64,000 bases of DNA from Stieleria maiorica (GCF_008035925.1 NZ_CP036264.1:9706123-9770122); one strand, 5' to 3'; positions 25,155 through 34,022 are shown, counted from the stretch's first letter. Numbers and translations are program-made. The notes: generated by a model not told the origin, from the letters alone.

Positions 25155-26621
25155 TCAGCCGCGTTGGGGGGCGTCGACGGTCTCGGAATCCTGCTTGAGC
25201 CGCTTCTCGAACGTCAGCCCCAAATCGGTGATCTTGGTCCTCAGCGTGCTGCGGGCGATGCCCAACAGCTCGCTGGCCTGGGCTTGGTTCCCGTCGGCAT
25301 GGTTGAGCACCTCGGGCAGCAGGATGCGGTCGATTTCGCTGTGCACTTCTTGGTACAGGTTCGCCGGCCCGTCGGACATCAGGTCTTGAACGAATTTGCG
25401 GATGTTGTCCGCATCCAGTTTCGGCGGCGCTTCGCTGGCACCGGCCGGGGCGACACGCCGACAGGTTTCCGGCAGCGAGGAGACGGTCAGGACTTCGCCG
25501 ACGTTTCGCACCAGGGCGTGCTTCATCGCGCTTTGCAGCTCTCGGACGTTGCCGGGCCAGAGGTATTGTTGCAGCCGCGCCATCGCATCGGGGGCGATGG
25601 ACCGAATCTGCTTGTGCATGTCCCGGTTCAGCAGGTTGATGAAGTGTTCGGCGAGTACGGGGATGTCTTCGGGGCGATCGCGTAGCGGTGGCAATTGGAT
25701 CATGAAGACGCTCATACGGTAGTACAGGTCTTCGCGGAATTCGCCGTCCTGGACCATCTGCAGCAGGTTGCGGTTGGTCGCGGCGATGATCCGCACGTCG
25801 ACGCGAATGGTTTCGTTGTTGCCGACGCGTTCGAAGCTGCCGTCTTGCAGCAAGCGAAGCACTTTGGCCTGGGTGGCCGGTGTCATGTCACCGATTTCGT
25901 CCAAGAAGATCGTGCCGCGATTGACTTGCTCGAACTTTCCGATCCGCCGTCGATCGGCGCCGGTGAAGGAACCGCGTTCGTGGCCGAACAATTCACTTTC
26001 GAGCAGATTCTCCGGCAACGCGGCGCAATTGATCGCCATGAAGGGTCGGTCGGCGCGGCGGCTGTGTTGATAGATCGCACGGGCGACCATTTCTTTGCCG
26101 GTCCCGCTTTCACCCAGGATCAACGCGTTGACATCCTGCGGGGCGACTTGTCCGATCAGCTTGTAGACTTCCTGCATGGCCCTGGAGCGGCCGACGATTT
26201 GATCGGCCGACGTGTCCCCGTCGCCGGCGATTCCGAACTGGGCGGGAATGCGGCTCATCAAACTGACGTCGATGGCGCTTTGAACGGTCGCCAACAACTT
26301 TTCGAACTCGACCGGTTTGAGCAGGTATTCGAACGCGCCGTGCTTCATCGCGTTGATCGCCGTTTCGGTCGTCGAATAGGCGGTGATGATGATGACCGGA
26401 ACCCTGGCATCGAGTTCATGGATGATGTTGAACGCGTCCAGTCCCGACATGTCCGGCAGACGCACATCGAGGATGACGGCGTCGGGTTGGTGCTGGCGGA
26501 CCGCGGCGATGCCGCTTTCGGCGGTCGCCGCGGTGATGACTTCCAAGGAATCCGATTCCAGACTCTTCTTGAGCGAGTAGCGGAGGTTGGGTTCGTCATC
26601 GATGATGATTAGTTTCGGCAC
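25155..26621 (-). CDS. NtrC-type sigma-54 response regulator
   Basis: A 488-aa three-domain regulator. The receiver domain has Asp8/Asp9 (LIIIDDEPNLR), phosphoacceptor Asp52 (AVILDVRLPDMSG) and Lys102 (YLLKPVEFEKL). The AAA+ domain has Walker A GESGTGKE (170-177), the sigma-54 contact loop GSFTGA (217-222) and Walker B TIFLDEIGD (237-245). The C terminus has a Fis-type helix-turn-helix (NQAQASELLGIARSTLRTKI). It should activate RNA polymerase with sigma-54 when phosphorylated. Its likely kinase is encoded upstream at 26833-28356, and jetA starts 34 bp downstream, an arrangement that hints at control of or co-transcription with the Wadjet genes; this last point is inference. Confidence 0.93.
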   Translation of the reverse strand: MPKLIIIDDEPNLRYSLKKSLESDSLEVITAATAESGIAAVRQHQPDAVILDVRLPDMSGLDAFNIIHELDARVPVIIITAYSTTETAINAMKHGAFEYLLKPVEFEKLLATVQSAIDVSLMSRIPAQFGIAGDGDTSADQIVGRSRAMQEVYKLIGQVAPQDVNALILGESGTGKEMVARAIYQHSRRADRPFMAINCAALPENLLESELFGHERGSFTGADRRRIGKFEQVNRGTIFLDEIGDMTPATQAKVLRLLQDGSFERVGNNETIRVDVRIIAATNRNLLQMVQDGEFREDLYYRMSVFMIQLPPLRDRPEDIPVLAEHFINLLNRDMHKQIRSIAPDAMARLQQYLWPGNVRELQSAMKHALVRNVGEVLTVSSLPETCRRVAPAGASEAPPKLDADNIRKFVQDLMSDGPANLYQEVHSEIDRILLPEVLNHADGNQAQASELLGIARSTLRTKITDLGLTFEKRLKQDSETVDAPQRG

Positions 26622-26655
26622 CTGAGGATCGTCCGATTGCGGGATGGGAATTAGT

Positions 26656-26713
26656 GCTCTGTCGGCGTTAAGTTTACGGGTTGCGTTTGTCGAGCGGAAA
26701 AAGGGTCAGGTAC
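26656..26713. repeat. Upstream element, copy 1 (before the NtrC-type regulator)
   Basis: This 58-bp sequence lies 35-92 bp upstream of the regulator's ATG and matches 28400-28456, which lies 44-100 bp upstream of the sensor kinase's ATG, with few changes (shared core CGGGTTGCGTTTGTCGAGCG, then GGGTCAGGTAC). The same distance and orientation relative to two start codons suggest a shared promoter or regulator site, or a mobile repeat that landed twice. Confidence 0.75.
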
Positions 26714-26717
26714 GAAT

Positions 26718-26831
26718 GGCACGGGCTTAGTGAGCCGACGGCGCTAGCCGCGGGCCTTGATACGCCTTTAACACGGCGGTCAGGCCCGAGGCTAGCGCCT
26801 ACGGCTCAGCGTATTGGTTTAAGCCCGTGCC
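26718..26831. repeat. Long inverted repeat between kinase and regulator genes
   Basis: A 114-bp element whose ends are perfectly inverted (GGCACGGGCTTA at 26718-26729, TAAGCCCGTGCC at 26820-26831). Inside lie further paired arms: GAGCCG with CGGCTC, GGCGCTAGCC with GGCTAGCGCC, and CGGGCCT with AGGCCCG. It can fold into one long imperfect hairpin. It ends 1 bp from the sensor-kinase stop codon, so it could act as an end for that gene's transcript. Confidence 0.85.
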
Positions 26832-26832
26832 A

Positions 26833-28356
26833 CTAGTGGCGTAAGGGGACAGGAGACGGCAGCGGCAGGATCACATTCATCACCGTTCCGCCTTCGGGGC
26901 GATCTTCGGCGACAAGTCGACCGCCGTGTGCATCGATGATCCGCTGCGAGATCGCCAGACCGAGTCCCAGGCCGGGATCTTTGGTGCTGAAGAACGGTTC
27001 GAACATTCGGTTTCTCTCGCTCTGGTCGGTGGGCATGCCACAGCCGTCGTCGGCGACACTTAAGCATACCCACTCGCGGGCCGCATCGAATGCCGGATGT
27101 GATGTGTCTCCGCGGCGTCTGCGTTCGACCGCGATGCTGATGTGCCCGTCGTTTGACACGGCGTCCAAAGCGTTGAGCAGTAGATTCAGCAGCACTTGGC
27201 GCAACTGCATCGCGTCGCCGCGGACCTCGGCTGATTCGCACGGGAGCTGACATTCGATCTGGATATGTCGCGTCTCGGCGCGACCGGCGACAAGATCGAC
27301 GGTTTGGCGGACGATCGGCGCCAGTTCGACCAAGCAGAACTGTGGCTCCGACGGCCGTGCGAAATCGAGGAACGTTTGCAGCAAACTGTCGACCCGCGTG
27401 ATCTCCTCGTCCAACACCGCGATGTCGGTCGCGTTCAGACTTGCCGAATCCGGATTCCGCGCGGCCGCTTGCACCAGGGTCTTCATGCACATCAACGGAT
27501 TACGCAGCTCGTGCGCCAATCCGGCCGCCAGCTTGCCGACGGCGGCCAGCTGGTCGGCGCGGACGATCTCCTGGTGCCGTTGATGCAACTGTTCGACGAC
27601 GGAGCCGACTCGTGAGGAAACCGTTTCCAGAACCAGTTGCAGGTCTTGTAAACTGGGGTCCGCCGAAACCTCCACCGGGCCGACGACGGTTTCCAGTTTG
27701 CCCGCCACGTCGCGGATCGGAACCGACAGCATGAACATCGTTCGATTGATCGCCCGGGCGACGCCGTAGCCGGCTTCCAAACCCGCGATCGCGCCGCAGA
27801 CGCCCAAGAAGACCATCACCATGGCCAGTTTCTGTGCCAGCCGTTGGTTCTCCTGGTTGCTCTGCTGAAGCTCCGATTCATTGAAACGCAGGTAATCGTG
27901 GGCGGCGACCAGGACCTGCTCGGACAACGTCTTCTCTTCCAACGTGTCGACCGCTTGGGGAGAGATCTCCATGTCGGGATCGTCGATCAATTCGTGGAGC
28001 TGCTGAAAATAGCTCTCCAGCCGCTGCTCAAGGTCTGCGACGAAGGCACGCTCCTGGTCGGAGGCGGACAGTTGCCTTGCTTTGGACAGCCAATCGTTGG
28101 TCTGAGATTGCTTTTCCGCGGCCCGAAGCAGATAGCTGCGGTCCATCGTCAACAGGAAACGATCGAGTTCGTGACGCATCTCGCGGGTGACCAATTCCAG
28201 CTCTTCGGCGCCGCGGATACTTGCCACGTTGACGTCCAGAAGGTGAGAATTCTGTTTCTGAAGTTCGATCACGTACCAGGCCCCGGCCACGCCCAGGCAT
28301 AATAGGACGCATCCCGTGATGGGCAGGAAGCAGCCGAGCTTGTCTCGCAACTTCAT
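26833..28356 (-). CDS. Membrane sensor histidine kinase
   Basis: A 507-aa sensor kinase. Membrane helices at about 9-29 (CFLPITGCVLLCLGVAGAWYV) and 178-199 (AMVMVFLGVCGAIAGLEAGYGV) enclose a roughly 145-residue helical periplasmic domain of the four-helix-bundle type. The cytoplasmic part has a coiled linker, the phosphorylatable His282 in AAGLAHELRNPLMC, the N box (Asn395, NLLLNALDAV), the G1 box VADDGCGMP and the G2 box GLGLGLAIS. Gene order (kinase then NtrC-type regulator, same strand) marks it as the likely partner of the 25155-26621 regulator. What the sensor domain detects is unknown. Confidence 0.9.
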   Translation of the reverse strand: MKLRDKLGCFLPITGCVLLCLGVAGAWYVIELQKQNSHLLDVNVASIRGAEELELVTREMRHELDRFLLTMDRSYLLRAAEKQSQTNDWLSKARQLSASDQERAFVADLEQRLESYFQQLHELIDDPDMEISPQAVDTLEEKTLSEQVLVAAHDYLRFNESELQQSNQENQRLAQKLAMVMVFLGVCGAIAGLEAGYGVARAINRTMFMLSVPIRDVAGKLETVVGPVEVSADPSLQDLQLVLETVSSRVGSVVEQLHQRHQEIVRADQLAAVGKLAAGLAHELRNPLMCMKTLVQAAARNPDSASLNATDIAVLDEEITRVDSLLQTFLDFARPSEPQFCLVELAPIVRQTVDLVAGRAETRHIQIECQLPCESAEVRGDAMQLRQVLLNLLLNALDAVSNDGHISIAVERRRRGDTSHPAFDAAREWVCLSVADDGCGMPTDQSERNRMFEPFFSTKDPGLGLGLAISQRIIDAHGGRLVAEDRPEGGTVMNVILPLPSPVPLRH

Positions 28357-28399
28357 GAATCTCGGTCTCGTGGGGGTGCGGGGGGATCCGGCTGCTTGC

Positions 28400-28456
28400 G
28401 CTCTGTCAGCGTTAAAACTTCGGGTTGCGTTTGTCGAGCGGAAAAGGGTCAGGTAC
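28400..28456. repeat. Upstream element, copy 2 (before the sensor kinase)
   Basis: Second copy of the roughly 57-bp element at 26656-26713, differing mainly at AAAACTT versus AGTTTA and by one A. It ends where the large inverted repeat at 28459 begins, just as copy 1 is followed by an inverted repeat, so both copies may be edges of composite repeats. Confidence 0.75.
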
Positions 28457-28458
28457 CT

Positions 28459-28666
28459 GTTGGTGTCCAGCCTTTAGGCCAATGCCGCTAAGTTGAAGCC
28501 CGGACGCTCGCGCGAACCGGCTGATGTCAACCGATTATCAGCCGTTTGGCGCGAGCCTACGGGCCCTCCCCAGAGGAAACGACGCTTTACTTAGCGGCAT
28601 TGGCCTCTAGGCGGCACCCTCGCTGCTACGCAGCGACCGGGATTCGCCTAAAGGCTGGACACCAAC
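28459..28666. repeat. Nested inverted repeat, 208 bp
   Basis: The outer 21-base arms are perfectly complementary (28459-28479 with 28646-28666, starting GTTGGTGTCCAGCC). Inside are a perfect 17-base pair of arms (28477-28493 with 28589-28605, GGCCAATGCCGCTAAGT), then GCTCGCGC/GCGCGAGC and CGGCTGAT/ATCAGCCG. The right end contains CGCTGCTACGCAGCGACCGG, a small hairpin found also at 31371 and 39398. No gene was found in the gap 28357-28970, which this element dominates. Confidence 0.88.
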
Positions 28667-28970
28667 GGTTCTCGCGGCGGGCAAACGCTGTGCCTACCCG
28701 GTTTAAATCGCACGCTGTGCTGTTTTGTCGTCGCAATTTCGGCCCGAGTGGCGGAAATCTACCAGTGCGACTGAATTTCGACATCCGTGCGGGTGGCTTT
28801 GGCTGCGGCGATGTTGAACGTAATCCCTGTGGGCAAGGATTTCCGGAAATGCCGTAGGAATTCATGGGGACGTTGAACCGGCCCGAGCGAGTTGGCGCAA
28901 GCTTTGCTAATCCGGGAGGCTAACTGGGCAAGCTGCCCGCTACCGATACTTGATGGAGACCAACAGGACG

Positions 28971-31247
28971 ATGGACGATTCCTCCAATTCGATGCTTTCA
29001 CCTGGAAACCTGTTTCGCGATTTTACCGCGTCGATTGTGGTGTTTCTGGTGGCGTTGCCGCTGTGCCTGGGGATCGCGTTAGCATCCGGGGCTCCGTTGT
29101 TTTCCGGGTTGATCGCCGGGATTGTGGGCGGAATCGTGGTCGGATCGCTGAGCGGATCGCACACCAGCGTCAGCGGGCCGGCGGCGGGTTTGACGGCGGT
29201 GGTGTCCGCCCAGATCGCGAACCTGGAAACCTTCGATGCGTTTTTACTGGCCGTAGTCGTCGGCGGCTTGATCCAAATCGGGCTGGGGATCGCGAAGGCC
29301 GGGGCGCTCTCGGCGTTTTTTCCCAGCAGCGTGATCAAGGGGCTGTTGGCGGCGATCGGTGTGATTCTGATCCTGAAACAGATCCCGCACCTGTTCGGTC
29401 ACGATACCGATCCGGAAGGCGAGATGTCGTTTTCTCAGCCCGATGAGGAGACGACGTTCTCGGAGCTGGGAACGTTGATCGACGGCGAATTGCACCTGGG
29501 GGCGGCGGTGATCGGACTGATCTCGCTGGCCTTGCTGGTGTTTTGGGATCGGACGAAACCGCTGAAGAATTCCGGTGTCCCGGGGCCGCTGGTGGTGGTG
29601 CTGTTCGGCGTCGCGCTGCAGGCTCTGTTTGCGACCTTCGGCGGCAGCTGGTCGGTCGGCGCGTCGCACTTGGTCCAGATTCCGGTCGCGGAAAGCCTTT
29701 CGGACTTCGGCAGCTTTCTGCGGCTGCCCGATTTCTCCCAGTGGGCCAACCCCGCGGTCTACATCGGGGGCATCACGATCGCCATCGTGGCATCGCTGGA
29801 AACGTTGTTGAACCTGGAAGCGACCGACAAGCTAGACACCCAGCGCCGCAACTCTCCGCCAAGCCGCGAGCTGTTGGCGCAAGGGGTCGGCAACGTGACG
29901 GCCGGAATGATCGGGGGCATCCCCGTCACGTCGGTGATCATCCGCAGCAGCGTGAACGTCAATTCCGGCGCCCGGTCGAAGTTGTCGACGATTTCCCACG
30001 GCGTGTTGTTGTTGGTGTGTGTCGGTTTGTTCCCGGCCTATTTGAACATGATCCCGCTGTCCTCGTTGGCCGCGATTCTGTTGGTCACGGGATTCAAACT
30101 CGCCAGCCCGAAGCTGTTCAAACAAATGTGGAGCGAAGGCCGCTATCAGTTCATCCCATTCTTCACGACGGTGGCGGCGATCGTGCTGACGGACTTGCTG
30201 ATCGGCATCCTGATCGGATTGATCATCAGCGTGCTGTTTATCCTGAACAGCAACCTGCGGCGTCCGATCCGCCGGATCGTCGAGACCCACTTGGACGGGG
30301 ACATCATTCATATCGAATTGGCCGACCAAGTCAGCTTTTTGAACCGCGCCGCATTGGACAAAGTGTTCACCGAGGCAAAGCGGGGAACAAAAGTATTGAT
30401 CGATGCTTCCGGATCGGATTACATCGATCCGGACATCTTGAGCCTGATCCGGGACTTCAAGAACAACATCGGCCCGGCACACGGCGTCAGCGTCAGTCTG
30501 CGTGGCTTCCGCGAGAAGTATGAACTTCACGACGACATTCAGTTTGCGGACTACTCGACACGAGAGCTGCAAAGTCGCATCACGCCGGATCAGGTGTTGA
30601 CGATTCTGCGTGACGGGAATCAGCGGTTCCGCACCGGACACCGGATCAGTCGTGACTTCGGGCGTCAGGTGGGTGCGACGGCGACGGGGCAAAGTCCGTT
30701 GGCCGTGATCCTCAGCTGCATCGATTCCCGCGTCCCGGCCGAGTTGGTCTTTGACCTTGGGATCGGAGACATTTTCAGCGTCCGCGTGGCCGGCAACGTC
30801 ATCGGCACCAAGTCACTGGGAAGCATGGAATACGGCGTGGCGGTGGCCGGTGCAAAACTGGTGGTCGTGCTGGGCCACACGCGCTGCGGCGCGGTCACTT
30901 CGTCGGTGGAATTGTTCGATCAGCGGGCCGATGTGGAACAGGCCAGCGGTTGCGGTCACCTGCATTCCATCGTGACGGAGATCCAGCAATGTATCGAGCC
31001 GGATCAATGCAGGGGCATCGGCGAGATGACACCCGAAGCCAAAGACGCGTGTATCGATAGCGTCGCACGGAAAAACGTCCAGCGAACGGTGCACGAGATC
31101 ATCACCCGTAGCAGCGCGATTCGTCAGGCCGTCGACGCTGGCGAAGCGATGGTCGTTGGGGCGATGTATGACGTGAAAACCGGTGAGATTGACTTTATGA
31201 TCGATCAGGCGGTCACCGCGGAAACGACCGGTAACGTTAACGTCTAA
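28971..31247 (+). CDS. SulP bicarbonate/sulfate transporter fused to beta-carbonic anhydrase
   Basis: A 758-aa fusion. The first about 400 residues are a SulP (SLC26) anion transporter with 10-14 membrane helices (FRDFTASIVVFLVALPLCLG, SGPAAGLTAVVSAQI, the family SGP motif), followed by a degenerate STAS-like domain (about 430-530). The C-terminal about 180 residues are a beta-class carbonic anhydrase: zinc ligands Cys583 and Asp585 (SCIDSR), His636 and Cys639 (GHTRC), and the usual GNV and GSMEYGV motifs. A transporter moving bicarbonate and an enzyme converting it to CO2 in one chain is a known arrangement. The start at 28971 is favoured by AGGA/GGAG upstream; an ATG at 28953 would add 6 residues. 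Confidence 0.9.
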   Translation: MDDSSNSMLSPGNLFRDFTASIVVFLVALPLCLGIALASGAPLFSGLIAGIVGGIVVGSLSGSHTSVSGPAAGLTAVVSAQIANLETFDAFLLAVVVGGLIQIGLGIAKAGALSAFFPSSVIKGLLAAIGVILILKQIPHLFGHDTDPEGEMSFSQPDEETTFSELGTLIDGELHLGAAVIGLISLALLVFWDRTKPLKNSGVPGPLVVVLFGVALQALFATFGGSWSVGASHLVQIPVAESLSDFGSFLRLPDFSQWANPAVYIGGITIAIVASLETLLNLEATDKLDTQRRNSPPSRELLAQGVGNVTAGMIGGIPVTSVIIRSSVNVNSGARSKLSTISHGVLLLVCVGLFPAYLNMIPLSSLAAILLVTGFKLASPKLFKQMWSEGRYQFIPFFTTVAAIVLTDLLIGILIGLIISVLFILNSNLRRPIRRIVETHLDGDIIHIELADQVSFLNRAALDKVFTEAKRGTKVLIDASGSDYIDPDILSLIRDFKNNIGPAHGVSVSLRGFREKYELHDDIQFADYSTRELQSRITPDQVLTILRDGNQRFRTGHRISRDFGRQVGATATGQSPLAVILSCIDSRVPAELVFDLGIGDIFSVRVAGNVIGTKSLGSMEYGVAVAGAKLVVVLGHTRCGAVTSSVELFDQRADVEQASGCGHLHSIVTEIQQCIEPDQCRGIGEMTPEAKDACIDSVARKNVQRTVHEIITRSSAIRQAVDAGEAMVVGAMYDVKTGEIDFMIDQAVTAETTGNVNV

Positions 31248-31370
31248 TGCTGCGCTCTGATTCTCTTGTTCCGGTTCATGGGTGGTTTGCGATGTGGGCA
31301 GGTGCGCATGGCACGGGGATAAGGCAATAGGGATGCAGCAACTGCTGGTATTGGGCTTTAGCCGCCTCTG

Positions 31371-31417
31371 TCGCTGCGAAGCAGCGACCGGGAATCGCCT
31401 AAAGGCTAGACACCAAC
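31371..31417. repeat. Dispersed hairpin repeat, copy at 31.4 kb
   Basis: TCGCTGCGAAGCAGCGA forms a perfect hairpin, followed by CCGGGAATCGCCTAAAGGCT and AGACACCAAC. The block matches the right end of the 28459-28666 element and, in inverted orientation, 39371-39416. It lies in the 235-bp gap between the SulP-CA and antiporter genes. Confidence 0.8.
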
Positions 31418-31482
31418 ACTTACGCCCGTAACATTCGTATCTGACTTTTTTCGCTAGGCCGTCGTCAACAGGAGGGACGCGG

Positions 31483-33672
31483 ATGCATCCCAATGAGAGT
31501 TTGACGACGTTCACGTTGGCCGCTGCGCTGGGCGTGTGTCTGTTCACGGTGGCGACATATTTGCGGACGTCACCGATCGTCGTGTTGCTGCTCGGCGGCG
31601 TGATCGTCGGTCCCGAGGGTCTGGGGCTGGTCCATCCCGATTCGCTGGGTGAAGGGCTGGGCACGATCATTTCCCTGGCCGTCGCGGTCATCCTGTTCGA
31701 AGGCGGATTGACACTGGACCTGGGCGGCTACCGTTCGGTCAGCCAGGAGATCTGGCGGGTGCTGACCATCGGCGTGTTCGTCACTTGGATCGGCACGACC
31801 GCGCTGCTGCGATTGATCTTCGGATTCGACCTCGTCTTTTGTGTGCTCGCGGCCAGCTTGGTGATCGTGACCGGACCGACGGTGATCGGTCCGTTGCTGC
31901 ATCGCATCCGAGTCCAAGCCAAGCTGCATCACATCTTGCACTGGGAAGGCGTGCTGATCGATCCGATCGGAGTCTTCCTGGCTTTGTTGAGCTTTGAGTT
32001 TTTTGTCAGCACCGATGGCACGTCACAGTTGGTCATCAAGGACTTGTTGCTGCGGTTTGCCGTCGGCGTGGTGCTGGGGATTGCGTTCGGGTTTCTACTG
32101 GACTGGGTGCTCCGTCGCGACTGGATCGGCAAGGCGCACATCAACACCTTCGTGCTCGCGATGGCGATGTTGAACTTTGCGTTGGCCGACATGGCGATCA
32201 GTGAAAGCGGCTTGCTGAGTGTGACCGTTGCGGGGCTGGTGCTGGGAAGTCGCAATTCGCCACCATTGCGTGACATCGTTCGCTACAAGATGGCGCTCAA
32301 GGATTTTTCGATCGGACTGTTATTCGTCTTGTTGGCGGCCAACCTGGATCTCGGCGCGTTCGTCCGCTATGGCTGGCATCTGGTCGTGGCCGTCGCCGGG
32401 ATCATGTTGATCGTCCGCCCGCTGAACATTTTTCTGTCGATGCGGCGGAGTCTGCTGACTTGGAAAGAGAAACTTTTTCTCGGCTGGATCGCACCGCGGG
32501 GAATTGTCGCCGCGTCGATGGCATCGGTCTTCGCACTCGAACTGGGGCGGCGCGGGGTCGACAACGCCGTCTTTCTCGAATCGTTCACCTATTCGGTGAT
32601 CGCCGGCACCGTTGTGGTGCAAGGGATCACTGCCGGGTCGGTCGGACGGTGGCTGGGTGTCGTTCGGCCGGTGCCCACCGGATGGATCATCGTCGGGGCA
32701 CATGCGCTGGGCCGACAGATCGCCAAGTTCTTCATCCGGCACGGCATCGATGTCGTGCTGATCGACACCAACGCGCGCGAGGTGCGGGATGCCGAACGCG
32801 AGGGGCTGGTCGCGATCAGCGAAGACGCCATGCAATTGAATCCCGAAAATCACGCCGAATTGTATCGCTGTGGAAACCTATTGGCGCTGACTGCCAATGC
32901 CGACCTGAACCGGATGCTGTGTCGACGTTGGTCGGAATTGCTTGAGGATGCGGCGCTGTTTCGGTGGGAAAAATCCGGTTACCAAACCGCGGGGAATGAA
33001 CACCTGTTGGTCGGTCAGCGCGTTTGGGTGGAGTTGCCGTTGAATCGCTGGATGCATCCCAACAGCGAATCCCCGCCGCTGCAGGTCAAACGACGCGAGA
33101 CGGCCGCCGTTCCCGACACCAAGAACGTGCTGATGACGGTCCGCGGAGGAAAGGTGATCCCGGGAAGCCCACGCGACATTCAAGACGACGACATCGAATG
33201 GTTGGTGTACGACGGTAGCGATGCACAAGATTCGAGCGTCCTGCCATTGGTTGCCCAGAACGTGGTGTTCTCCGAGCAAACGGATCTGCAGGAGCTTTAC
33301 CGCGAGATGCTTCATCACCTGCATCGGCAACTTCCGGGCATCGATCCTGAACAGATGCTGATCGAAATCTGGCGACGTGAAGAAGACTACACCAGCTTGC
33401 TCGGTCACGGGATCGCGTTGCCACACACTTGGTCGCCCGCGGTGGACCGCGCGACGTTGATGGTTGCACGCCCAAAACATCAACTGCTTTGCCCGCTGAC
33501 GGATCTGCCGATCGAAATCGTGTTCATGTTGCTCAGCCCCATCGGCGAGCCCGACGAACATTTGGCGTGTCTGTCGCACATCGCGCGTCTGATCGGAACG
33601 GAGTCCCAGCGGCAGCGGATCCTCGATGCTTGTGACGCTGACGAGTTGCATCGGCTGATCGCGTGCAGCTGA
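31483..33672 (+). CDS. Cation:proton antiporter with TrkA-N-like and EIIA domains
   Basis: A 729-aa fusion. Residues about 5-390 form a CPA1-type Na+/H+ antiporter with 12 or so helices (for example TYLRTSPIVVLLLGGVIVG and GWIAPRGIVAASMASVFALELG). A cytosolic nucleotide-binding RCK/TrkA-N-like domain follows (about 400-470, GWIIVGAHALGRQIAKFFI, then DVVLIDTN), then a poorly conserved linker. The last about 140 residues are a PTS fructose/nitrogen-type EIIA domain whose phosphoacceptor is His648 (LLGHGIALPHTW). EIIA domains attached to transporters let phosphotransfer status control transport. No other PTS gene is seen here. A terminator follows at 33797. Confidence 0.85.
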   Translation: MHPNESLTTFTLAAALGVCLFTVATYLRTSPIVVLLLGGVIVGPEGLGLVHPDSLGEGLGTIISLAVAVILFEGGLTLDLGGYRSVSQEIWRVLTIGVFVTWIGTTALLRLIFGFDLVFCVLAASLVIVTGPTVIGPLLHRIRVQAKLHHILHWEGVLIDPIGVFLALLSFEFFVSTDGTSQLVIKDLLLRFAVGVVLGIAFGFLLDWVLRRDWIGKAHINTFVLAMAMLNFALADMAISESGLLSVTVAGLVLGSRNSPPLRDIVRYKMALKDFSIGLLFVLLAANLDLGAFVRYGWHLVVAVAGIMLIVRPLNIFLSMRRSLLTWKEKLFLGWIAPRGIVAASMASVFALELGRRGVDNAVFLESFTYSVIAGTVVVQGITAGSVGRWLGVVRPVPTGWIIVGAHALGRQIAKFFIRHGIDVVLIDTNAREVRDAEREGLVAISEDAMQLNPENHAELYRCGNLLALTANADLNRMLCRRWSELLEDAALFRWEKSGYQTAGNEHLLVGQRVWVELPLNRWMHPNSESPPLQVKRRETAAVPDTKNVLMTVRGGKVIPGSPRDIQDDDIEWLVYDGSDAQDSSVLPLVAQNVVFSEQTDLQELYREMLHHLHRQLPGIDPEQMLIEIWRREEDYTSLLGHGIALPHTWSPAVDRATLMVARPKHQLLCPLTDLPIEIVFMLLSPIGEPDEHLACLSHIARLIGTESQRQRILDACDADELHRLIACS

Positions 33673-33796
33673 CCGGGATGCCGGTTCGCAGAGATGTCCA
33701 ACACCAATCGCACGACGACGATGAAGCAATGCAGTTCGGTGAGGCCAATCGGGGCTGTGAAGGGGCCCACGCTCGCATCCGATGTCATTGCTACAT

Positions 33797-33831
33797 GGCC
33801 GGGTCCGAGCCAATGGACGCGGCCTTTTTTT
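33797..33831 (+). terminator. Rho-independent terminator after the antiporter
   Basis: GGCCGGGTCC pairs with GGACGCGGCC (nine of ten bases), separated by an 8-base loop and followed directly by seven T. It lies about 125 bp downstream of the antiporter stop in a 350-bp non-coding gap (33673-34022) that otherwise holds nothing I can support. Confidence 0.8.
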
Positions 33832-34022
33832 GTAGAATTGGGGCGGAGAATCTCACATGGGTGCTTCCTGTCGTGACCAAGCAGATCATTGAATTTGAAA
33901 GACACTCAAGGAAAAGCCTTCAATCAAACTGGTAGCACCAGCCCTCTGCGTTTCCACCCGCGGAACGGTGAGCGTCCGACAAGTTGAGCCCGATTCGCGT
34001 TTAGATTGAGCTGAATCAAATC

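Noticed and set aside
26717-26730. TGGCACGGGCTTAG as a sigma-54 promoter half
   Set aside because: The -12 TTGC element is absent at the required spacing, and the sequence is the arm of a perfect inverted repeat, which explains it.
15239-28356. A defence island on an integrated mobile element
   Set aside because: No integrase, tRNA end, terminal direct repeats or clear composition shift was found around the Wadjet and DNA-repair genes.
33663-33935. A 90-codon plus-strand frame overlapping the antiporter stop
   Set aside because: It runs across a clear terminator hairpin and lacks protein-like composition.
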